From positions 1,189,966-1,253,965 of the forward strand of contig BFEA01000276.1 in NCBI GenBank assembly GCA_003427395.1: 64,000 nt of DNA. Direction: 5' to 3'. Within the stretch, counting starts at the first letter, position 1. Each line of letters begins with the position of its first letter. A model generated the notes under the pieces. That model did not search any database. It worked only from the letters and a program-made list of their open reading frames with translations, and was not told where the DNA came from. This DNA comes from Chara braunii (Eukaryota > Streptophyta > Charophyceae > Charales > Characeae). The translations under genes and the position numbers were made by a program. Positions 34,817 to 45,050 of this stretch are shown here, piece by piece.

Positions 34817-34901
34817 GGGAGCTAGCTCGGAGGGCGTCGAGCCTTGATCCCCAGATCCTCCACATATCAATCCCGTACTGCAACCTACTGAGCTAGCTCC
34901 C
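34817..34901 (-). ncRNA. tRNA-like sequence with pol III A and B boxes, copy 1
   Basis: On the minus strand 85 nt begin GGGAGCTAGCTCAGTAGG and end GAGCTAGCTCCC, so the ends pair over 11 bp. TAGCTCAGTAG fits the A-box consensus TRGYNNARNNG and GATCAAGGC fits the B box GWTCRANNC. The T arm is too far from the 3' end and the D and anticodon stems pair poorly, so it is not a working tRNA. It looks like a tRNA relic or the head of a tRNA-derived SINE. A second T-arm-like word lies on the plus strand at 34754-34771. Confidence 0.5.
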
Positions 34902-35561
34902 ACTTCGGTTAGAATAGGAGTAGCTCTAGTATATATAAAGTAACGCAACTCAATCCAACCAATGGCCTGAGCCCACTGTAGCCTACGGGATCATGCATGT
35001 TTGCCTATCTGCGTGCCTATCTAAATGTCTGCCGCCTTGGGTGCTTGCGTGACCCGCAAGGGCACATATTTCAACGGAAGGCCCGAAGGGCCGGTACTCA
35101 GCCGTGGTTGCGGCATCGAGGGTCGCGGCAGGGTAGATTCTCAAGTGGCGGGCAGGTTGGCACCACACCACATCGAGGTAGACGTGGCGGGTACTCGGCT
35201 CGGAGGCTGAGTCGGGGAAGGTAAAAGATCGAAATTTTTAGAACCCTGAGTACCGGAAGGAAGACAGACACTCGACTAAGTCTCAGTGCGTGTCATAGTC
35301 CTACCTGACACAATCATCAGTCCAACTGACCCTTTGACCTTTTCCGTCGAGGGGCATTACTACTGATCCTAATCACCATAGCGTGCGTTATAGTAACGCG
35401 CGCACACACTTAACGAAATTTTCTCACCGATTCTTGCCCCGGTCTCAGTGACCGAGGATTTTTGCTTTCAGCGTCACGCCAAGCGTGCACACCCCTTCTC
35501 GTTCCAGACTGGCTACGTCATGGTGGCTGACGCCACCTCCGTGTTAAATGCAAAGACATGG

Positions 35562-35593
35562 CAAAATACCCTTGTAAGGGTATTTTGTCGACA
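35562..35593. repeat. Terminal hairpin of block copy 1
   Basis: Arms caaaataccctt and aagggtattttg around GT, followed by gtcgaca, after which the two copies diverge completely. The counterpart is 58664-58696. The hairpin defines the shared right boundary. Confidence 0.8.
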
Positions 35594-37186
35594 GTATCCC
35601 AGACCTTATTAAGCGACGTCCCCGACGCTCGGAGAACTATATGCACATAAAGGTGTTTTCCGACAAGCAATTCGTCAAATCCGAATCCTGAAATGAAATG
35701 TGGTTTCAGGATTGATGTCGTCACCTTACTTTTCACTATTACTGCCGGGATTTTAACTCGGGTCTCCCACATAAAATATAATGACTGAAAGTGGGGATAC
35801 TAGATCTGTACTACAGTATACGAAATAGTTAAGCATGACAACACACCTTTCCTTCCCCCACACCCTTAGTCTTTGGTCCAGGTATTCGTTGGTTGTTTTC
35901 AGGGCCGGTAGTCGCGTACGAACTCAACCCGTCAAACGCGTCCTAACCGAGACCTTGGGTGTTCAACTCTTGATATGACAATCCAAAGTTGTATGTCGTC
36001 CTGCCCGAAGTCTAATACAGGAGGACAACGGTTTCCATCCTGACCCACCACAGTACTGCTGATCAGACCGGAGTTGTGGCCCACCGCGTTGTTGTTTATC
36101 GGTGGTTACCCTCGTTGGTTGCGCAACGAGGGGATATCAATCCTATTCTTTAAAAATTTTCTAATCTCGACCCCTTCGACATCCACCTGAATAGATCTTT
36201 TCATTGGGGTGGTCACCCCTCTAGTTTCTCTTCTAGGCCATAGTCGAAGGGTACGCTGCCTGATTATGCTAGGTCAGCAGCCCACGCTGGGAGTTACGTC
36301 CCAACGATGCCAATTTTCCACCATAGGCTTGGTAATTTATGCCCTCAGGTTAACCCTTGAGGCGGATGAATGATGCTTTTTAAATAAACAAAATAAATGA
36401 GATTTCCAATAATTGAGCATTCGTCAGACTGCCACTCAGGGTTGTGCCCTCAAAGTCTTTGATCATAGTTCGGTGAGGCACACACCTCGGGGTCATTTTG
36501 TATATATATAACCATTATTTTATATATATATATATATAACCATTATTTTTAAAATAGGCTTTTATTGACTTTTTGCTTGTCAGAATCCACAAAAATAAAA
36601 CATCACTTTCATAGAGATTTCCAAAAGAATTTCTGCAACAGAAATGATAAGACTCAAAGGAGTCTACCCATGTCGTAGCATGGTTTCAAACAAGAAATGT
36701 ACAATCAATCTAGCTTTTGAAGCTCTACAAACTCATTAGACTTTCACATGAGATACAAATCCGCCCATTCCTCTATCACTTCTTTAGATCTCAACAGAGT
36801 CTTAGTAGTGATAGACGAAGGGAGATCTTAGGTTACCAGAGACTCAATCAAAGACAAAGACCTTCACACAATGTGACAAGTGCGTCATGTTCACCAGCTC
36901 ATCCCTCTGAATGATATATATAAATATGAGTATTTTACAGAGTCAGATCAACACTCCATTCTACTATCCCTCAAATACTTCTCATGTCATTTCCTATACT
37001 ACTTCCTATGCTAAGTCTCTTCATCTGACTGAAGAAAAACACACAACTTGTCTCACTTCTGTTCTCATGTCCAACTGAAGAAGAAAAACATATCCTCTTC
37101 CTCTAATTTACACCTTTCTCTCTCTCATAACTGTCCTTTCAAGCCGATTTAAGTCATAGTTTACTCAAAAATCTACCTATTCCTAC
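35594..37186. other. Noncoding stretch between block copy 1 and the gag-like gene
   Basis: No gene. A 10-bp-arm inverted repeat (aatcctgaaa / tttcaggatt, about 35685-35714) and palindromic 'cctcgttggttgcgcaacgagg' (36111-36132) are visible. A (TA)n with 'aaccatta' is present twice at 36497-36545. No polypurine tract is obvious next to 35593 on either strand. Confidence 0.5.
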
Positions 37187-38782
37187 CTAGAAATCAACTG
37201 GCATTCCCAGTATCCTGTGAAGTGCTACCCTGCCTCCCTCAGGTATCCTGGGAATGGTCTGCCCTGTGCCGGCCACCAATCTCTTATGACTATCATATTT
37301 GGTTTCTCCTTCCTTTATATAAATTGCTAGAATGGAACACTCATCCCTGAGGTGCCCTTCTTGAGCGCAGAAGAAACATCTCTGTCCAACCATGCTAGTC
37401 TTGATTTTCCTTATGTCTGGCTGGATTGAAGTCCTAGCCTGATCTTCAGCCACCTTTGGTGAGTGCAACTGGGATTCCCTTTGCCTTTTACCCTGGCCTG
37501 GCAGAGGCATAGCCACACTCTCACTTACTTCTTTTTCTGGTGCAGGAGACTCTTCTTTCTTCTCCTCAGTCTGTGCCCCCTTCTCTTCACCCCCTTTTTT
37601 TTCCACCATCACTGTGGCTTCCTTCTCTTTCCCCTGTTGGCTCAGTCTGAATTTCTCCATTCCTCTCAATATTTCTTCTCATCTTTTCTCCCACTCTTGT
37701 CCCAATTTTTTTCTTTCTGAGATTTCATTGTCCAAGTCCTGCCCTAACACACTGACGTCAGAAACCAGACCATCCACCCTTATTTCCATCTTACCTCTTG
37801 TGGCCACTTCCTCTTCCAGTTCTCTGCTCCGCACATTCAGGGTGACCCTCAATTGGCTCATTTCTTTTTGCAATTCCTCCTTCTCTTCGTTCAATTCTCT
37901 TACTTTCTTCCTCATTTCTTCCATATCTCTCATCAACTTCTCCACCTGGCCATCATTCTCATCTTCCTTCTTTCCTATCCCACTTGTCTCTTCCTTGTCC
38001 CCAATTGGCCTTTTTTCCTTAGTTCTCTTGACTTTGGGAGCCTTGCCTCCTCCCTTGACCTCCTTTCCCTCTTCATCTTCTACTTCTTCCCCTTTTTCAC
38101 TCACCCTTTCTTGTACCTCTTTCCTTCCACTCTCAATTGCCCTTTTCTTTCCAAATTTCTTCTTCCTTGGTACCATACAGGCCCCCATGCTTCTTTTCCT
38201 CTCCTCTGATGCCTCCTCCTCTTCCTGTTCATCTCCCTCAACCTGCTCAGATTCCTTGCTGCTGCTTTTGTGGAAGACCCTCGCCTTGTTCTTCAACTTC
38301 TTCAGAGGTACATTATCCTCTTCTTCATTATCTTCCTCCTTTCCCTGCGACTCAGTCACTTCTCTTCCAATCCATAGCCCCTTCTTTTGCAACCTTTCCT
38401 TCTTTATCTGATCTTGCCTGGCCTGGGTGTAGGCCATCCACAGTTCTACCATTATCCTTTTCCAGGTCCGACTCCCTTCCACAATTCCTCTTATTTTCTC
38501 CTTTTCGCATTTGTCTGATCTTGCGATCAACTGCTTCCTCTTTTCCTCCTCGCTCCATTCGCCCCTCTCAGTGGCTAGCTGCAAGCTCTCAATAAAGTCT
38601 TCCAGATTGGTCCCATCAAACCTTAAATCATCCTCCACATCATCCCTTGGGAATTCCCTCATGTCTCTCCATAGTCTCACCTTGCATACCCTCCACCTTG
38701 TGCAACCTGCCACCACTCCTTCAATTCTCCTCTTGTACGTTCTTGCTCCTCTCACATTCGCAATCCTTTCCTTGTCACCCAT
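37187..38782 (-). pseudogene. Second gag-like gene with coiled coil and CCHC zinc knuckle
   Basis: The minus strand from Met at 38782 encodes a gag-type helical domain ('LRFDGTNLEDFIESLQLA' ... 'RTWKRIMVELWMAYTQA', residues about 50-130). A long K/E-rich linker follows, then a strong coiled coil (about residues 275-365), an in-frame TGA (37679-37681), and in the same frame the knuckle 'CFFCAQEGHLRDEC' (C-x2-C-x4-H-x4-C). Total about 530 codons. One stop alone breaks it, so it is either a nonsense mutation, a sequencing error or readthrough. It lies about 650 bp downstream of integrase on the same strand, an unusual position for gag. It may be the 5' part of a second, nested element. Confidence 0.7.
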
Positions 38783-39095
38783 TCTCTCCTGAATGCGTAC
38801 TCCTCAAGGTCTCGCAGGAAAACTCGCAGGTTGTCTTCAGCCCTTTAAATGGGCAGCTCCTCCAGGTTCCTTGAGATTCTCTGTTCCCTCCTCTGCCCTC
38901 CCTTTTTCAAGGCAGGTCCAGAGGTCCCTGCCACTGCTCCTCTCTGTGCCATGGCCTCTTCTTTCCAAGAGTCACGCTTGCATACAGAGAAGGAGCAAAT
39001 GGCAAGGGACGAGGGTCAGATTATCATCAAGGCAACATTCCTGGTTAAACACAAGTTGACAATGTCCTCCTTTATCAGGTACTTACATACACGTC

Positions 39096-39131
39096 CATAT
39101 ACACATATATATATATATATATCATATATAC

Positions 39132-39166
<35 letters not shown>

Positions 39167-39237
39167 CATATATAAATACATGAGCGTATTTACACACACA
39201 TATCCCCACTTATACCCCTCTGCATCCATTTATGTAC

Positions 39238-39273
<36 letters not shown>

Positions 39274-39292
39274 GCATGTATGTATCCATATA
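39096..39292. repeat. (TA)n-rich tracts between integrase and second gag
   Basis: Several TA/CATA runs (39102-39175, 39240-39275) separate the two retroelement coding regions. Confidence 0.9.
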
Positions 39293-39440
39293 TGTATGAG
39301 CATAATCTTGGGCAATTGGGTACATACCTGCATAGAAACTGATTCACATATGCATGCTTAAATACCTTCCCAATCTATCCAAGCTTTCGTATCGTAGCTG
39401 AGCTTACCTCTTCTCTGACTCGGAACTTCTTCAGTCTAGA

Positions 39441-41711
39441 TCATGAGACCCAGTCCTTCCTTGGAGTCCCATCCATCTCTTCCAGCTCATATGCCCCATG
39501 AAGTCCCTGTCTTCTGACTTTGAATGGTCCTAGCCACCGTTTGTCCAATTTCCGCGACCACTGCATTTCCAGAGAGGAATCGTAGAGTAATACTGTCTCG
39601 CCAACTTGTAGAGGTTCGAGTCTTACTCTAGGTATCTTGTCCCACCTTTCCTTATCCTTTCCCCTGCTGTCTGCAACGTTCATGGTTGCTTCCTGCACCC
39701 TTTCTTCAGTGACATTGATCTGTCTTGCCCTTAGATCTAGCAGTTCCTCCAAAGTTAAGTTGTTCTCCAGGTCCTGCCTGCGCCATGTCTTTAGGAAGCT
39801 TTCAATAGGAAATATGGCGTGACGCCCATACCAGAGTGTCGCAGGTGCATACCTGGTCGTTCTCATTACAGTGATGTTCTCCACAAAGAACACTGTTCTT
39901 AAGAACTTTGGCCAAAGGTTCGGCTTCCCACTGGTCCATTTGGCCAACAAGTTAGTAATCGTGCTATGGCCTCTCTCGACCGGTGCATTCGCCTGTGGAT
40001 GAGCCTGAGTCGTATAATTGTCATTGACCCCCAATTCCTTCAGCAATTATTTCACTTCCCCACATGTGAACTCAGACCCCCTGTCCATTGTAAATTCCAA
40101 TACGAAAGGATATCTAAGATAATATTCCTTAATACAATCTGCTAGCGTTGCCCCGGTCTTGTTCCTGATTGCTCTGCCATCAACGAACCCTGTAAGGTTA
40201 TCCCTGACGTCAAATATATAGTTATATCCTCCAAGACCTAGTGGCATAGCTAGTAGATCCAGGTGAACAACCGCCTCTACTTCCTTGATGTATCTAGGAT
40301 GCAGGGGTTCATTGTACCTGATAGGCGATCGAATTTGACAGGGCACGCATGATTCACAGTATTTTCGCGCCATCTCAAACATTACTTCCCAGTAGGAGAG
40401 CTTCATTGCCTTCTTATAAGTAACTGCGAAACTCCGATGTCCTCCAACTATCCCATCATGCAACGCAGCTACTACGTCAATCTGGCGATTCCTTCCACAC
40501 ACGACACGTCGTGGCGCCCCCCTCTTATCCCTGATGAACAAGTGGTCACCTCTCACCACATAGTGGTCTCTCATCCTGAGAATCTTCTCACTCACTTCTC
40601 TCTCTTTTTTATCTCCTGAGAGGAGCAACCCTATTTCTAAATAGAATCCTTCATACTCCTCTTCCCTGAATTCCTCTGAAATTTCTTCTTGTTCGAACTC
40701 TCCTTCCTTCTCTTCATCAAACTCGTAATCATCCCCAATAACTATCTCATCGGTCTTCACTATTCCTCTTTCATCATTCGCTTGGACTTGTAACAACGAA
40801 TTTGTCACGGGGTACATTCTTCCTATCATGGCTACCTGTTCGTCAGTGTGTTGGACGCTTGCTTCGATCGTTCGCGGCTCATCCATTATCCTATAGTTCT
40901 CTGCCAGAGCCAACTCCATCATCCATTCCGTGTTTCTCTCGCCCCAAGAGTCCTCCTTTTCTAATGGTGTGAGTATCAAGGAAGGTTCTCTCATAAATTC
41001 GGGAGGCGGATGCCACATCGGATTTCCTCTCCTCATTTCCTTACTCTCGACAAACATGAACCAACAGTTCACGTGAGTTCGCATGTCTTCCCCTTCGTAA
41101 AAAAAACCGTCTACCGGAAGCATTTCTTCATTAGATTGCCCTTGACTTCCCCACTCAATTTTGCTCATCCCGTCGGCCCTGTTCTTGTTCTCAGGGATCC
41201 GCTCCAGCTGGAAGTCGAACATCCAGATATAGGTGAGCCATCTGGCTATGGTCGGATCTGAGGGCGAGAAGTTTTTTAGTGAGTACACAAGCGCCATAGG
41301 ATCAATCCTGAGCACAAACCTCCTCCCAAAGAGGTAGTGCCTAAAGATCCTTAGGCAGTGCAAGACCGCCAAAGCTTCCTTTTTAAACTGCGAGCAGTTC
41401 TTTTCTGCCGAGTTCAGTGTCCTGCTTTCAAACCTCTGCGGCCTCTCCTTTCCTTCAATGTCTACCTGAATCAAGACGCCTCCCAAGGCGGTTGGTCCAG
41501 CGTCAGTTTCAACTATGAAGGGTCTTTCCATAGTTGCATCAAAGTCTGGTACCCCTAGTACCAGACCTCCTTCTCTGAACTCCTTCTTCAATTCTTCCAC
41601 CACTTCCTCTTGATGGTTTCCCCATTCCCATTCCTGATCCTTCCGGACTAGCTTCCTTAGATGCTCTGTTTTGCTCGCAAATTTTTTATGAATCTCCTCC
41701 AGAACCCACAA
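39441..41711 (-). pseudogene. Ty3/gypsy RNase H and integrase
   Basis: RNase H has 'FIVETDAGPTALGGVLIQ', 'NCSQFKKEALAVLHCL', 'VLRIDPMALVYSLKN' and 'NRADGMSKI'. An unusually long acidic insert follows ('DDYEFDEEKEGEFEQEE'). The integrase HHCC finger is seen as 'LHDGIVGGH' and 'YCESCVPCQ', and the DDE core as 'VVHLDLLAM', 'FTMDRGSEF' and 'NAPVERGHSTI'. In-frame TAA 40047-40049 lies between the second Asp and the Glu. The C-terminal 'RKLDKRWLGPFKV' is the GPF/Y motif. After the TGA at 39441 about 20 more in-frame codons ('RLKKFRVREEV') look like the original end. Confidence 0.9.
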
Positions 41712-42688
41712 GTACCAAGGAAACTTCGGACTTCACCCACATTTCTGAAAGGAGTAGGACATTCTAGAATTTTATTGGTCTTCTTCTTATCAGGGCACCG
41801 ACCATGCTCGTTGCAAATGTATCCTAGAATGGTTACCTCTTTCACGCGGTGTCTTGACTTCACACCACTGGCGATGAGGTTGTACTCTTCTAACAGAGAT
41901 AAGACTTCTCTTAACCCTTGAACATGTTCCCACACAAACTTTCTTACCACTGGAGCCACTTCTGACTCATCCTTCTCAATCGGACCCTTGACGGCAAGAT
42001 CGTCTATGTATCGCTCGGTGATCTGAGGGCTGATTGGCTGCATTACCCTGATCATGCTTCGTAGCACCATGGCCACAACATTGGTCCATCCTTGTGGCGC
42101 AACATTCATATGGACTAATCCCCTTGGCGTGTGCATCGTCGTGATGGGACGGTCTGCCGGATAGACTGGAAACTTATCATATCCAGAGTAGAGGTCGATG
42201 AGGGACACAATCGACCTACCTGCACAAGCTTCTGATAACTTGTCAGCATTGGGCAGACCCCCTGCATCCCTTACAGTTACCGCGTTCAGTCGCTGGAGGT
42301 CTTGCACCCATCTGAGAACTCCATTTGGCTTTACAAAACAGAACCAGGGAGAGGCATATGGTCCACTGGAGTACCCTGCCACATCCGTGCGGATCTTCCC
42401 ATCTAGGTACTCTACCACCCTTCTGCGATCCTCAGGGTTGGGATACTTAGACCCTCGGACATTCCATGGTTCATGAGGTACAGTATGAATACGGATCATT
42501 TCTATCTTGTCCACATCCAACCTTCCACGTTGATCATCGTTGAAGGCATATGCCCCATGTTTTTCACGTATCAGTTCTTTTACCAAGTCCTCCTCTTGCC
42601 TTGTCAGAAAGCCAGGTTCCCCTATTATCAGTTCTTTCTCAGTCTCATCGTCGATACGACAAGGCCCGTTCTGGATGTCTTCCCTCAT
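41657..42688 (-). pseudogene. Ty3/gypsy reverse transcriptase
   Basis: RT blocks in order are 'GPYASPWFCFVKPNGVLRW', 'VQDLQRLNAVTVRDAGGLP', 'SIVSLIDLYSGYDKFPV' with the first catalytic Asp, 'TPRGLVHMNVAPQGWTNV', 'ERYIDDLAV' with the YIDD box and 'LGYICNEHGRCPDKKKT'. 'VGEVRSFLGTCGFWRRFI' closes the thumb. Catalytic residues are intact. The frame passes to RNase H by a shift at ATAAAAAATTTG. A TAA a few codons upstream of the Met at 42688 separates it from the protease. Confidence 0.9.
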
Positions 42689-42771
42689 TCGCTGTATCAG
42701 TTATTTTTCTTGATCATAATACACCGCTTTTTCTTGACTCACTAGAACTGACACAGGGTGACTCTTCTTAT

Positions 42772-44559
42772 CTACCGTCTTGTACCTCCTTTTGGAGCCC
42801 TGCTTGAGTCCACCCCTAAAAAATGTTGATCGGCAGCTTGAGCATTCGGCGCATGCGGCACTATCATCTGAGTAGAAGGAGGTGGCCGGTAAACGAGATC
42901 GACCCTTCCTCCTTCCGGATCGTCCTGGATTCTTTCTTTGAGTGCCCTGACTGCGTCCAGATCAGCCATCCTATAAGCTGATACCAGTTCCACTGCGTCA
43001 CTGATATTTGTTAGACTTAATACAAATCCTTTGACTTCTTCATCATCTGACTCCTCTTCTTGTTCTTCCCATTCCAATTCTCTCATTCTACCCTCAGATT
43101 CCTCGAAGGTGTAAGATCCTGCATTAAGCCTGTTCTTTGAGTTTTGCGGGTCTGTGTTCCTACAGGTGATAACCTCGAAGTTCCCACAGGCAGGATCGCA
43201 CAAGATGACGAACATATTGCCGTCATGTTTGTTCATAATGAGTGATTCAGATCTGCACAGGAATGACCTTCCCAGCAATATTGAAAGGTCCAAGCTGGGG
43301 ATGACGTAGAAGCACGTACGTACCTTGACTCTTTCTATTTCTATGACCATATTTGATGCGACACCAGTGTATCCAGTCTTGCTGCTGGCTCCGTTGAGGA
43401 ACCCGCGATCATTCTCATCCACCTCCAACCCTAGTTTTACCGCGGTTTCCCCATTTACAATATTCATTTCTGCCTCGGTATCAACCATCCCAGGATGCAT
43501 CTTTCCCTTTATCATAACATCAATGGATCCTGTGCCTACGAATTTCCAGTCCATTTTACTCCCTGCCACGCTCCCGTTTGCCTCTTTGGGAATCAAATCC
43601 CCCATTCGGACCGAGGCTACTCTCCGGCGTGATAACCTAGCCTTCACCATCTCTCTTAACTTAGGAGCTGAAGCGAGGATTTCTTTCAGGTTTAACAGTT
43701 CATTGTGCCCCTCCAACAATTTATTCACCAGGCCTTCCAGATCCACCCCTTCTTCGATCGAAGTTTGGTACTTTCTCTTCTTGCTTGGTCTCGTATCCCC
43801 TTTTGATCTTCCTTCCTTAGCTTCGCCTTTCCTTCTTTTAGCCCTTATCTCCGCCTGCCTTTCTTCTTCCTCCCTAATCTTCCCATCCTCATCCTCATCA
43901 CCCTCTACCGTGATAGGTGGTTCTTCTTCTGCTGGCTGGGAAGCCTGGGCTTGTTCCTTTTGAGGATTCCCTCCTGCGGGTCTTCTTGTAGCGAATGGAA
44001 TCGTTCCTCTCATACTTCTCTGACTTCCACTGTTCCTTGCGGCCATATTGGCTCTCAACATTCTCGGGTTTGGTACATTTGGCCCATCTCCCGTTCCCCC
44101 ACGCCCCATGGTAAATACCTTTGGGCATCCAGCTCCTTCTTTTCCTGCTTCTTCACATATCCCTTGAAGCCTCAGATGTAGCCTCTGCATTTTGTCTACC
44201 AAGTCTTCCATCCTATCGAACGTGTCTCTGACGTTAGCCCTAACGTCTTCCTCCTCTGTTTCTTCTTCCACCAGCGGCACGTTTCCCTTGTTTTCTCCAA
44301 TCCCCATCCTATTCACTTTCTCTTCCAAGTTAGTTATATCTTCCACCTGCACTACTGGTTCTTCCCGTTCCTGCCAAATTCGGAACATTCCTGGTGCGTT
44401 GGGACCAAGTGCGGCCATACAAAGAGCCTCTTCCCTTGTGACCCCTGGAATCTCAGGATCTATCACCCTACCATTTTGGTCGAACACCTCGCCTTCCATG
44501 TTTGACGTTATGAGTCCTTCACGCTCGTCAAGCTTCCTAACATGACATCGTTTAACCAT
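42772..44559 (-). pseudogene. Ty3/gypsy gag C-terminus and aspartic protease
   Basis: About 595 codons in frame with the upstream zinc knuckle. The N-terminal half is a charged, helical linker ('NLEEKVNRMGIG', 'FDRMEDLVDKMQRLHLRL'). A retropepsin-like domain follows near residues 330-450: 'MHPGMVDTEAEMNIVN', then a flap-like 'FLNGASSKTGYTGVA', and 'LDLSILLGRSFL'. The active-site triad reads D-T-E where the family has D-T/S-G; a single G-to-A change explains it and would probably abolish activity. The frame ends at 42772 before the RT, which is in another frame. Confidence 0.8.
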
Positions 44560-44834
44560 GTGCTCTTTGATCGCGCAGTGGGTACAGACGCATTCACTGT
44601 AATCAATCCACCCCCTGCCATATCCTTGTCCGTTCCATTGTCCGTTTCCTCTACCATACCCCCTTCCGTAGCTTTGGTCGTATCCATGACCATACCCTTG
44701 CTGGTACTCCTGCTCGACTGGATTTGCACCCCGTTGGGGCTGCCCAAGTTTCTACCTTGGTTTCCACCTCCTCTGTTACCTGCTCCTCGTTCCCCTGGTC
44801 CCTGATTTCTACCACCATTCCTACCTCTTCCACG

Positions 44835-45012
44835 CCCTTGTCCTTGTCCTTGTCCTTGGGACCTGTTCTGGTTTTGGCCACCTTGGCGACTAGATCCCGT
44901 TTGGTTCTGACCCGTTAGTTGGAGTTGTCCCGTGTTTTGTTCTCCTCCCAAATTCTGATTCTGGGGTATCATGGGATATGGACCCTGCGCAGACCATGAC
45001 CCTATCGGGAAG
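44835..45012. repeat. 178-bp duplicate, first copy (assembly artefact)
   Basis: Identical to 45051-45228 as far as I can compare, from 'cccttgtccttgtccttg' to 'cctatcgggaag'. The two lie either side of the adapter junction. It is not a biological gag repeat. Confidence 0.9.
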
Positions 45013-45050
45013 CTGTCTCTTATACACATCTAGATGTGTATAAGAGACAG
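45013..45050. other. Tn5/Nextera mosaic-end pair (library adapter junction)
   Basis: CTGTCTCTTATACACATCT (45013-45031) is followed at once by its exact inverse complement AGATGTGTATAAGAGACAG (45032-45050). These are the 19-bp Tn5 mosaic ends used by transposase library kits, and the back-to-back form is the mate-pair circularisation junction. It introduces stops in frame and splits gag. Confidence 0.98.

Larger units (their letters stand above)
24422..35593. repeat. 11-kb block, copy 1 (left terminal repeat or segmental duplicate)
   Basis: Similarity to 47272-58696 begins at 'ccaagggtgttttctcgatc' and ends after the hairpin 'caaaataccctt-gt-aagggtattttg' plus gtc(c)gaca. Order and orientation are the same throughout and identity is high (a few percent differences in most stretches). 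The TG at 24429 and the CA at 35592-35593 could be LTR termini. Copy 1 lacks a 442-bp insert present in copy 2 and a stretch of about 120 bp at 50047-50168. It has extra DNA at about 30866-31020 and 32263-32355. No long gene lies inside. If these are LTRs of the minus-strand gag-pol, copy 1 is the 3' LTR. Confidence 0.85.

Noticed and set aside
37614-38595. Long plus-strand Ser/Phe/Leu-rich frames opposite the second gag
   Set aside because: Antisense shadows of the Lys/Glu-rich coiled coil on the minus strand; composition is the complement of AAG/GAG codons.
43325-44545. Plus-strand frames opposite the protease and gag linker
   Set aside because: Antisense of clearly recognisable minus-strand domains.
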